Shown here in pieces: positions 1-5,844 of a stretch of 5,844 nucleotides of DNA (positions within the stretch are counted from its first letter, which is position 1; each line of letters starts with the position of its first letter). The notes under the pieces were generated by a model. The model was not told where the DNA came from and did no database searches. It saw only the letters and a list, made by a program, of their open reading frames with translations. A program made the translations under genes and the position numbers. The stretch comes from Bacteroidales bacterium (lineage in GTDB: Bacteria; Bacteroidota; Bacteroidia; Bacteroidales; JALTDM01), in contig JALTDM010000298.1 of the NCBI GenBank assembly GCA_027074135.1, forward strand, positions 1 to 5,844, written 5' to 3'.

Positions 1-7
1 ATATAAA

Positions 8-37
8 AATGGGCTGTCCAAAATCGGACAGCCCATT
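8..37 (-). terminator. Intrinsic terminator of the large gene
   Basis: A perfect 12-bp inverted repeat (AATGGGCTGTCC / GGACAGCCCATT) encloses a 6-nt loop. On the minus strand the 3' arm ends in TT and runs into TTTATAT, giving five consecutive T residues as the tract. There is no T-run on the plus-strand side, so it works for the minus-strand gene. It starts 18 nt beyond the second of two tandem stop codons. Confidence 0.9.
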
Positions 38-58
38 AAGTGACTTAGATTTTAATTA

Positions 59-277
59 TTAGTTAATAACAATTTTATGAACAAGTACATTATTTTCGGT
101 TACAATTTTTATTAAATAAACGCCTTTACCGAATTTTGTTAAATCGATATTTTCCTTTGTAGATTTCATTTCCGTTTTTTCTACAAGTTTCCCATTGGCA
201 GTACTAACCTCTACTATGCTTCCTGATTGAGCTCTTACAACAATTAACCCATGAGATGGATTTGGATAAACAGCTAC
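59..277 (-). other. T9SS type A C-terminal sorting domain (residues 1816-1887, plus stop)
   Basis: The 72-residue end has the classic sorting-domain layout: VAVYPNPSHG (box 1, about 1816-1825), the strand IVEVSTANGKLV (1836-1847), then IDLTKFGKGVYLIKI (1859-1873) and the last strand VLVHKIVIN. It is known for this family that the domain directs passage through the type IX translocon and is usually cleaved by a PorU-type sortase. The segment is rich in lysine, unlike the acidic, Asn/Thr/Ser-rich repeats before it. Confidence 0.95.
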
Positions 278-3200
278 ATTACCTTTTTCAATCATGTTAT
301 TATTAACTCCCATTTCTACAACTACTGAATCAGATGCTTCACAGCCGTAATAATCAGTAACTGTTACTGCATAGGTGCCATATGAACTAATTGCCAATGT
401 TTGAGTGCTGTCACCTGTACTCCAACTATAAGTAACATAAGGACCTCCTGCGTCAAGAACTATTGTATCAGGTTGATTAGTCCAAATTGTATCCGGACCC
501 AAATCTATTTGTAAATTTTGAACAACATATTGTCCTTGAACGGTATCATTAGCATACTCATCATTAGCAAATGTTATATACATTTTATAATTGTAAGTAG
601 AATTATTTGCAAAATAATATACATCACTAAATGTTTCTATAATTGAATCACCCGGGATCAAATCATTAGCTAAAGTTACACTATTTGTATGTATGGTTCC
701 TGAATTTATTTGGTAGTTTATATCAAATTGAGTTCCTGCTGAAACAACAACTTGCCCGACATTTTTTACTGAAATAACAGGGTTCTTAAATCCACTACAT
801 ATTGAAATCGTACTACCATTTTCAGGATATGTTACAGCTAAATCAGGCAATTGTGATTGATAAATCCTAAAATTATCAATCAATACTCCGGGATAGGTCA
901 CACTAGCATCACTGTAAAATACAAATCGGAATTGAACATGTGGTTGTCCTGCAAGCATAGACAGGTCATGGTATGCCAAAACCCACCCATTACTATTTCC
1001 TTGCCATCCGGATGAAGTACTATACCAAGCAGAATCCGAAGATGTGCCTAAAATTTGCCAGGTTGATCCTGTATCAGTCGAGTATTCCATATAAGCGTAA
1101 TCGCAACAACTTTCGGTATTATAATTTATCGCAAATTGCATTTCTGGTGATGCTAACATTGAAAAATCAAAGCACGGTGTGTATAAATATGCCATTTCAC
1201 TATTATTATAATTTCCTGAAAGATTTGTTGCCCAGCAAGTTACAGGAGAATATGCTGTATCTGTTGTTGGTGTTCCAAATTCCCAATTTCCTGTTCCTGA
1301 GGTTGTCCAATAAGATGTACCGTTTTCAAAATCTACAAAATATTCAAAAGTATCTATTACAGGAATATGCATTGTATAAGCATAGGTAGTATCATCATTA
1401 TTTAATGTATCTCCCATAGCTCCTGCTAATCCAACAACCATATATTCTCCTGCATTAGAAAAATCTGCTCCTGTAGAGAATGAATATGTATATGTTTCCA
1501 ACGGAGCTAAGTTATAATTTACATATTCACTGGTCCAGGTATTTCCTGTATCTAATGAATAAGCAAGGTTAAAACCATTTATGGTATCTGTTCCCAAATT
1601 AACAACGGTCATTGAGATTTGTTCGCTATTTGTCAAATTGCAGGATGGAGAAGGAACCGTAATGCTTTCAGCTTTAAGATTTATCGAAGCTGCCTGAGAA
1701 ATGTTTATATCATCTATAGCAATATCTCCCTCATATGAACTTCCTCTCATCGCAACAAATCTTATTTTATGAAAATCATTAACAGGAACATAACCTATCC
1801 ACATTCTCCAATTATCATTGCTGGATGTTTGTTGTTGTCCTGTAATTGAACCTAAAGGTACCCATTCTCCGTTATTATTTAAATATTCAACATTAAGAGT
1901 GTTAATGTCAGCTCCATACATGTGATACCAAAAACTTACTAAAGCAGTATCGTGTAAATTAGATACATCGATACACGGAGATGTGAGTATTGTTTGATCT
2001 CCTGAATACCCATTACTTGCTTCAGTGTAAATATATATGCCATTTCCTGTTGTATGGTCTCCATTCGGACCTGTATTGGATGTTGAGGTTGGACCGGAAT
2101 TTACTGTCCAAGTGTATGAACCTGAAGTAAAAGGTTCGATTGTCCAGTCATTACTTAAAACTCCGGGTGTAGGTGTCGTTGAGAATGTTTCAAAGTTTTC
2201 AACAAAAGGAGCTTGTACGTTAAAGTAATGTAAATTAACAGCTACGGTATCATTATTACTTATTGTATCATTTGCTTCCGAAACATAGCTTATTAAATAG
2301 TAATCTCCATTTGCTGAAATATCAATAGGTGTTGCAAAAGAATATAGAAGAGTTTCTGCTGGTGCTAATGATTGATTATATATTTCGGTTATCCATGTAG
2401 CACCGGAATCAATTGAATAAGCAAGTGTAAAGTCCGTTGCCGGTTGTAATCCCATATTAACAACTGCAATCTGAACCGTATCTTGTGCTGTATGATTACA
2501 AGAACCGCTTACAGGATTTATAATTTGTATCAAACTTAAATCATAATTCGGAACTTGTTCCACTTTAAAATCATCAATAGAAACATCACCCAAATAATCA
2601 TCTTTATGTGTTATGAATCTTACTTGACATATTGAATCCGGGAAAACATATATTTTTTGCAGCCAGGGATCACTACTTGAATTTTGTTGTTGTCCCACAA
2701 TAGAATCAAAAGTTACCCAACCAGAAGGATATTTAACATCAAAATATAAGGTAGTAATATCATTACCATACATGTGATACCAATAACTTACTTTAACAAA
2801 TGAATTTCCTGTAAAGTTAAAACAAGGAGAATATAGTGCAGCTTTATCTCCCGTATTTCCGTTATCAGCTTCTACATATACATATTGTCCTGACCCAGAT
2901 GTATGATCTCCGTCCGGACCTGTACTGTATGTCGGTGTTGAACCGCTATTTAAGAGCCATCCATAAGATGAAACAGAAACATTTCTCCATGAAGAATCCA
3001 GACCAGATAGCGAATCAAATGTCTCGATATAAGGTAAATTGCTTAATGGTGCAGGAGCAGTAATAAGTACTGAGATTGTATCATTATAAGTTAACTCATC
3101 ACCTGAATTATTAACTGCAACCAACACATTATATATTCCAGGTGTAGAGAAATCAAAAGTATTGTTAAACGTATAAACAAGAGTATCACCACTGAAGATG

Positions 3201-5722
3201 GTATCAAGATAAGTTTCTGTAGTCCAAGTGTTACCTCCATCAATAGAAACACTTATATCAAAAGTATCTTGAGACATCGTTCCCTCATTATAAATTGAAA
3301 CGGTTACCGGCTGATTTGCCGACATACAACATTGGAAATTAGCAGGTGACAATAAAGCCAAAGGTATTAAATCATTATGAGGCTTATCGTAAATCCTAAA
3401 ATCATCAAAAGCAAAACCTTCATAATTTATACTCCCGTCACTTGTAAACACAACCCTGAACTTTACACTTGGATGACCACCCAAAGTATCGAGTTGATGT
3501 TTAGCAATTATCCAACCGTTGGAATTACCTCTCCAAGAATTTGATGAATTATACCAATTATTAGGATCTCCTGTTTGGCCAATTGTGTACCATGTATTTC
3601 CTTCATCTGTTGAAACTTGCAAATAAGCGCCGTCACAACAACTTTCGGTATTGTAATTTATTGCCAATTCTACAATAGGAGTATCCAAAGAAGTGAAATC
3701 AAAACACGGACTAACTACATATCCGTTTTCACTATTATTATAATTTCCGTTTAAATTTGTTACCCATGCATTTTGTCCGGAATAAGCAGAATTAATATTT
3801 GTCCCTGCAGGACTTCCCAATTCAAAGGTAGTTGTGCCTTCTGAATGCCAAGTCGTTGTATTTTCAAAATTATCTAAATATGGAAAAGTATTAAAAGACT
3901 CTGGAATAACTACCTGTGCTGAAATCGTATCATTAGTAGGATCACCATCATTTACGGCACTAACAGCATATGTAATAGTATAAGTTCCGGGAGTTGTAAG
4001 GTCAAGTGTATTTTGAAAAACAAAAGTATCGGTATGGAATGGCAATAATGTATCTAATGTTTCGGTTGTCCAAGTTGAGCCGTCTAAAGTATATGATAGG
4101 GCAGTATTATAAATTGTATCATATCCGTTTGATGCAACTAAAACCTTAAGATTATAAACTCCTGCACCTGAACACCCCAAATCTCCAACCGGTGAAACAA
4201 TTTCTTGTGCTATTGCGTCAATTGCTGGTTTTTCATATACCCTAAAATTATCAAAAGCAAATCCTTCATAAGATAAACTTCCGTCACTTGTAAATACAAC
4301 CCTAAACCTGACACTAGGTTTGCCCCCGAGAGTATCAAGCACGTGCTTTGCAATTACCCATCCATTTGAATTTCCTCTCCAAGAGTTGTAAGATGTATTA
4401 TACCAATTGTCAGGATCTCCGTTTTGACCAACTGTGTACCAAGTATTACCTTCATCAAGAGTAACTTCTAAATACGCTCCGTCACAACAACTTTCTGTAT
4501 TATAATTTATAGCAAAAGAAACAACGGGTGTATCCAATGAAGAAAAATCAAAACACGGACTTAAAACATAACCGTCTTCTGAATTTAAATAATTGCTGTC
4601 TGCATTTGTTACCCATGCATTTTGTCCGGAATAAGCAGAATTTAAGGAAGTAGTACTTGGGGTAGCCAGTTCAAAAGTTGTATTCCCCCAAGCAGTCCAG
4701 TATTGCGTAGATTCAAAATCTTGAAAATACGGAAATGTGGACACAACCGGAGTTTTTATTACATTAATTTGCATTGTATCATTTGTAGGCATTTCATCTC
4801 CATTGGTGTGAATTGCAACTACAAAAGGGTACGAACCGGGTGATGAAATATTTAAAGGAGTAGCAAAGGTGAAAGTATCCTGATAAAAAGGAAGTATTGT
4901 ATCAATAGTTTCTGTCACCCAAGCACCCCCATTAAAGGAATAGGAAATGTTGACATTATAAAGAGTGTCTGTTCCACCGGATCCATAAACAATAGAAGCA
5001 TCTACCTCTGAATCTGTACTACAGGGTAAAAGTTCTTGAGGAGAAACTATTGATATAATTTTTGCATCAATATTAAAAGGTGCAAAATCTATACAAGTAA
5101 CACCATTTAAACTTGGTTGATTATATGAATACTGAAGATAATATCCGTTTGCATCACTTATTCCTATTGTTGCACTTTTCCCGTAATCATAATCTACACT
5201 GCCAAAAACAACATCATCATACAAAAACTTAATTTCATTTGTGCTTTCATATAAAATAACTTCAAATGTTATATTACCATTAGTATATGAAATATGATTT
5301 TTTTGGTACCATTCTATTACAACATACCTGTGAGGTGCTGTTCCCAATGTATCCCAATAAATAGTACCGGAAGTATAAAGGTCATCCCAGAAAGGGAAAA
5401 TTGAAGGGGCACTAATGCCTGATGATAAATCATCATTACTAGCATAAACATTGCCATTACTTCCAACAATAACACCTCCATTGTTTCCAACTCTCAACAC
5501 ATTACTTGTTGCTGAAACTAAAGTAAAATTAAATGGAATTGTTATATTTTGCTCACCATCATCAGAAAGCGTAAACGATTGTACGTTTGTAGAATCTTCC
5601 AAATGAATAAATGGTGTATTACAAGTGTCGTTCATTGTGTATTGGGCATTTACTTTTGAAGGTAAAAACCATAACAAAAGAAGCCCAAACATAAACAAAA
5701 ATGATAATTTTCTTTTTCTCAT
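59..5722 (-). CDS. Large T9SS-exported multidomain surface protein (CARDB/MAM-like repeats, type A sorting domain)
   Basis: This 1887-aa protein is predicted to cross the inner membrane by Sec and the outer membrane by the type IX secretion system, then be anchored on the surface or released. Domains in order: signal peptide 1-26; beta-rich N-terminal domain 27-216; five CARDB-like plus jelly-roll/MAM-like modules at 217-500, 501-782, 783-1059, 1060-1346 and 1347-1625; unpaired CARDB-like domain 1626-1737; PKD/Ig-like domain 1738-1805; T9SS type A domain 1816-1887. I chose the ATG at 5722 because it begins MRKRKLSFLF, a normal signal-peptide n-region. An in-frame TTG at 5731 would add only three residues, and the ATG at 5727 is out of frame. 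There is no clear Shine-Dalgarno, as is usual in Bacteroidota. The frame is intact and ends in tandem TAA codons (59-61, 56-58). I see no protease, glycosidase or other catalytic motif, so an adhesive or structural role is inferred, not shown. The exact substrate or partner is unknown. Confidence 0.95.
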   Translation of the reverse strand: MRKRKLSFLFMFGLLLLWFLPSKVNAQYTMNDTCNTPFIHLEDSTNVQSFTLSDDGEQNITIPFNFTLVSATSNVLRVGNNGGVIVGSNGNVYASNDDLSSGISAPSIFPFWDDLYTSGTIYWDTLGTAPHRYVVIEWYQKNHISYTNGNITFEVILYESTNEIKFLYDDVVFGSVDYDYGKSATIGISDANGYYLQYSYNQPSLNGVTCIDFAPFNIDAKIISIVSPQELLPCSTDSEVDASIVYGSGGTDTLYNVNISYSFNGGAWVTETIDTILPFYQDTFTFATPLNISSPGSYPFVVAIHTNGDEMPTNDTMQINVIKTPVVSTFPYFQDFESTQYWTAWGNTTFELATPSTTSLNSAYSGQNAWVTNADSNYLNSEDGYVLSPCFDFSSLDTPVVSFAINYNTESCCDGAYLEVTLDEGNTWYTVGQNGDPDNWYNTSYNSWRGNSNGWVIAKHVLDTLGGKPSVRFRVVFTSDGSLSYEGFAFDNFRVYEKPAIDAIAQEIVSPVGDLGCSGAGVYNLKVLVASNGYDTIYNTALSYTLDGSTWTTETLDTLLPFHTDTFVFQNTLDLTTPGTYTITYAVSAVNDGDPTNDTISAQVVIPESFNTFPYLDNFENTTTWHSEGTTTFELGSPAGTNINSAYSGQNAWVTNLNGNYNNSENGYVVSPCFDFTSLDTPIVELAINYNTESCCDGAYLQVSTDEGNTWYTIGQTGDPNNWYNSSNSWRGNSNGWIIAKHQLDTLGGHPSVKFRVVFTSDGSINYEGFAFDDFRIYDKPHNDLIPLALLSPANFQCCMSANQPVTVSIYNEGTMSQDTFDISVSIDGGNTWTTETYLDTIFSGDTLVYTFNNTFDFSTPGIYNVLVAVNNSGDELTYNDTISVLITAPAPLSNLPYIETFDSLSGLDSSWRNVSVSSYGWLLNSGSTPTYSTGPDGDHTSGSGQYVYVEADNGNTGDKAALYSPCFNFTGNSFVKVSYWYHMYGNDITTLYFDVKYPSGWVTFDSIVGQQQNSSSDPWLQKIYVFPDSICQVRFITHKDDYLGDVSIDDFKVEQVPNYDLSLIQIINPVSGSCNHTAQDTVQIAVVNMGLQPATDFTLAYSIDSGATWITEIYNQSLAPAETLLYSFATPIDISANGDYYLISYVSEANDTISNNDTVAVNLHYFNVQAPFVENFETFSTTPTPGVLSNDWTIEPFTSGSYTWTVNSGPTSTSNTGPNGDHTTGNGIYIYTEASNGYSGDQTILTSPCIDVSNLHDTALVSFWYHMYGADINTLNVEYLNNNGEWVPLGSITGQQQTSSNDNWRMWIGYVPVNDFHKIRFVAMRGSSYEGDIAIDDINISQAASINLKAESITVPSPSCNLTNSEQISMTVVNLGTDTINGFNLAYSLDTGNTWTSEYVNYNLAPLETYTYSFSTGADFSNAGEYMVVGLAGAMGDTLNNDDTTYAYTMHIPVIDTFEYFVDFENGTSYWTTSGTGNWEFGTPTTDTAYSPVTCWATNLSGNYNNSEMAYLYTPCFDFSMLASPEMQFAINYNTESCCDYAYMEYSTDTGSTWQILGTSSDSAWYSTSSGWQGNSNGWVLAYHDLSMLAGQPHVQFRFVFYSDASVTYPGVLIDNFRIYQSQLPDLAVTYPENGSTISICSGFKNPVISVKNVGQVVVSAGTQFDINYQINSGTIHTNSVTLANDLIPGDSIIETFSDVYYFANNSTYNYKMYITFANDEYANDTVQGQYVVQNLQIDLGPDTIWTNQPDTIVLDAGGPYVTYSWSTGDSTQTLAISSYGTYAVTVTDYYGCEASDSVVVEMGVNNNMIEKGNVAVYPNPSHGLIVVRAQSGSIVEVSTANGKLVEKTEMKSTKENIDLTKFGKGVYLIKIVTENNVLVHKIVIN
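308..511 (-). other. PKD/Ig-like domain (residues 1738-1805)
   Basis: The sequence runs from DLGPDTIW through IVLDAGGPYVTYSWSTGDST and ISSYGTYAVTVTDYYGCEASD to VVVEMG. The order LGPDT, LDAG, Y-x-WSTGDSTQT, G-x-Y-x-V-x-VTD and GC is that of the Ig-like domain commonly placed just before T9SS sorting domains in Bacteroidota surface proteins. Many relatives carry a cysteine after the LGxDT motif that can pair with the late GC. Here that position is a tryptophan and only C1794 remains. Confidence 0.75.
512..847 (-). repeat. Unpaired, diverged CARDB-like domain R6 (residues 1626-1737)
   Basis: The segment opens with PDLAVTYPENGSTISIC, which matches the start of each CARDB-like domain including its cysteine. 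It ends with FANDEYANDTVQGQYVV, matching the usual closing strand. The central tryptophan strand (GNTWTTE in the others) is missing, replaced by NSGTIHTNSVTL. No jelly-roll follows. It probably acts as a spacer between the repeat array and the C-terminal domains (inference). Confidence 0.7.
848..1684 (-). repeat. Module R5: CARDB-like + type A jelly-roll (residues 1347-1625)
   Basis: The CARDB-like part is 1347-1456 (TVPSPSC, TGNTWTSEYVNYNLAP, SNAGEY, DTLNNDDT) and resembles R4 more than R1/R2 in its NYNLAPLET strand. The jelly-roll is 1457-1625 and is type A: FEYFVDFE, LYTPCFDF, INYNTESCCDYAYM, GWQGNSNGW and LIDNFRIY. It is more diverged from R1/R2 than they are from each other and has an extra cysteine, C1496. 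The module may be a hybrid of the two lineages. Confidence 0.8.
1685..2545 (-). repeat. Module R4: CARDB-like + type B MAM-like domain (residues 1060-1346)
   Basis: The CARDB-like part is 1060-1169 (INPVSGSC, SGATWITEIYNQSLAP, SANGDYYL, DTISNNDT). The type B domain is 1170-1346: APFVENFE, GPNGDHTTGNGIYIYTEA, LTSPCIDV, VSFWYHMYG, TGQQQTSSND and AIDDINI. It pairs with R3, not with its other neighbour R5, which marks R3/R4 as a second duplication. It is slightly longer than R3 because of an insert rich in Thr, Ser and Pro after the opening strand. Confidence 0.8.
2546..3376 (-). repeat. Module R3: CARDB-like + type B MAM-like domain (residues 783-1059)
   Basis: The CARDB-like part is 783-893 (ALLSPANFQCC, GGNTWTTETYLDT, FSTPGIY, GDELTYNDT). 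Residues 894-1059 are a different jelly-roll variant with MAM-like signatures: LPYIETFD opening, GPDGDHTSGSGQYVYVEA (about 935-952), LYSPCFNF, the VSYWYHMYG strand (978-986), VGQQQNSSSD and the closing SIDDFKVE. The NTESCCD motif of the type A domains is absent. Confidence 0.8.
3377..4222 (-). repeat. Module R2: CARDB-like + type A jelly-roll (residues 501-782)
   Basis: The CARDB-like part is 501-610 (EIVSPVGDLGC, WTTETLDTLLPF, TTPGTY, GDPTNDT). The type A jelly-roll is 611-782 (FPYLDNFE, SAYSGQNAWVTN, YVVSPCFDF, NTESCCDGAYL, WRGNSNGW, FAFDDFRIYD). By eye its jelly-roll matches that of R1 at roughly 70% of residues, with one single-residue gap. The DNA is also close, including a 39-nt identical block. 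This is the closest repeat pair in the gene. Confidence 0.85.
4223..5074 (-). repeat. Module R1: CARDB-like + type A jelly-roll (residues 217-500)
   Basis: Residues 217-327 form a CARDB-like Ig-type domain: SIVSPQELLPC at the start, the W-x-TETIDTILPF strand in the middle, then SSPGSYPF and the closing GDEMPTNDT. Residues 328-500 form a type A jelly-roll/MAM-like domain: FPYFQDFE opening, SAYSGQNAWVTN, YVLSPCFDF, INYNTESCCDGAYL, DEGNTW, WRGNSNGW and the closing FAFDNFRVYE. Both ends match the boundaries of module R2. The domain names rest on motif resemblance. Confidence 0.8.
5075..5644 (-). other. N-terminal beta-rich domain, occurs once (residues 27-216)
   Basis: This segment is unlike the repeats that follow. 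It carries an FPFWDDL motif (about 109-115), then GTIYWDTLGTAPHRYVVIEW (119-138), a TFEVILYE strand (152-159), IKFLYDD (164-170) and ATIGI (184-188). This pattern recalls a beta-sandwich found at the N-terminus of many secreted bacterial multidomain proteins, loosely nidogen-like, and I cannot assign a family with certainty. Its only two cysteines, C34 and C210, sit at the two ends and could close the domain with a disulfide (inference). Confidence 0.55.
5645..5722 (-). other. Sec signal peptide (residues 1-26)
   Basis: The protein begins with a basic n-region (MRKRK), then a long hydrophobic core (LSFLFMFGLLLLWFL) and a polar end, PSKVNA, before Q27. V-x-A just before Gln fits a signal peptidase I site, and no lipobox cysteine is present. 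T9SS cargo needs such a signal to reach the periplasm first. The cleavage point is my reading of the motif. Confidence 0.9.
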
Positions 5723-5742
5723 ACCATACAATTTTTAGGATG

Positions 5743-5774
5743 TAAAGTTAAAATAATTATTTTAAAAACATAAA
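5743..5774 (-). promoter_or_regulatory. Weak candidate Bacteroidota-type promoter
   Basis: On the minus strand, TTTA (5774-5771) and TAACTTTA (5750-5743) are separated by 20 nt. Each differs at one position from the Bacteroidota consensus TTTG and TAnnTTTG, and the spacing is right. Transcription would start only about 15 nt before the ATG at 5722. The region is almost pure A/T, so a chance match is likely. Confidence 0.2.
5748..5765. repeat. 18-bp perfect AT-only palindrome
   Basis: TTAAAATAATTATTTTAA reads the same on both strands and lies 26-43 bp upstream of the chosen ATG, inside the promoter candidate. It could be an operator or simply AT-rich low complexity. Nothing else in the leader (5723-5844) is recognisable: I see no RNA gene, no clear Shine-Dalgarno and no supportable end of an upstream gene. 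Confidence 0.3.
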
Positions 5775-5844
5775 AATAGCTACCAATAATTAAAAAAATT
5801 AACTTTTCTCAGGCGTTTTATTTAGACAACACATAATTATAAAC

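Noticed and set aside
973..1389. Open frame of 138 codons on the plus strand
   Set aside because: It lies fully antisense to module R5, has no recognisable domain, and its composition (rich in Tyr, Asn, Leu, Lys) is what antisense reading of this AT-rich gene gives. It is a shadow.
2037..2228. Open frame of 63 codons on the plus strand
   Set aside because: Antisense to the type B domain of R4, with no signal, motif or start context. The reverse of a well-supported coding repeat explains it.
2836..3063. Open frame of 75 codons on the plus strand
   Set aside because: Antisense to the R3 type B domain, with no recognisable family. Treated as a chance frame.
848..5074. Tandem DNA repeat, CRISPR array or mobile element
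   Set aside because: The repetition has a period of about 850 bp, follows the reading frame and encodes protein domains. There are no short regular repeats with spacers, no terminal inverted repeats and no transposase.
5075..5644. Enzymatic domain in the N-terminal region
   Set aside because: The FWDD motif looks acidic and conserved, but no catalytic triad, HExxH or glycosidase signature accompanies it. The beta-strand pattern fits a binding or structural sandwich better.
5818..5844. Possible C-terminus of an upstream minus-strand gene (eight codons, VYNYVLSK, then TAA)
   Set aside because: Too short to judge. A second frame is also open to a stop nearby, and there is no terminator or family signal to choose between them.

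Overview
The window is one AT-rich stretch from a Bacteroidota genome. It carries a single very large minus-strand gene plus its two flanks. The lineage call rests on the C-terminal type IX secretion (T9SS) type A sorting domain, which is confined to the Bacteroidota/FCB group. It is supported by the low GC content, the lack of a clear Shine-Dalgarno sequence, and a CARDB/MAM/PKD-like surface-protein architecture common in that phylum. I cannot name the genus.

Layout, read in the direction of transcription (right to left). Positions 5844-5723 are an AT-rich leader with a weak Bacteroidota-type promoter candidate and an 18-bp perfect palindrome. Positions 5722-59 encode a secreted multidomain protein of 1887 aa. 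Its parts are: signal peptide (1-26); a single N-terminal beta-rich domain (27-216); five tandem two-domain modules of about 277-287 aa (217-1625), each a CARDB-like Ig-type domain followed by a jelly-roll/MAM-like domain; a sixth, unpaired CARDB-like domain (1626-1737); one PKD/Ig-like domain (1738-1805); a short linker; and the T9SS sorting domain (1816-1887). Positions 37-8 form a strong intrinsic terminator 18 nt beyond tandem TAA stops, so transcription of this gene ends here.

The jelly-roll domains come in two kinds, arranged A-A-B-B-A. Type A has an NTESCCD motif. Type B is MAM-like, with GPxGDHT and YWYHMYG-type motifs. The first two modules are close enough at DNA level to share a 39-nt identical block. 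No catalytic motif was found, so the best reading is a cell-surface or released adhesive/structural protein exported by T9SS. There is no second gene and no sign of a multi-gene system in this window. The interest lies in the repeat architecture and the cysteine pattern.
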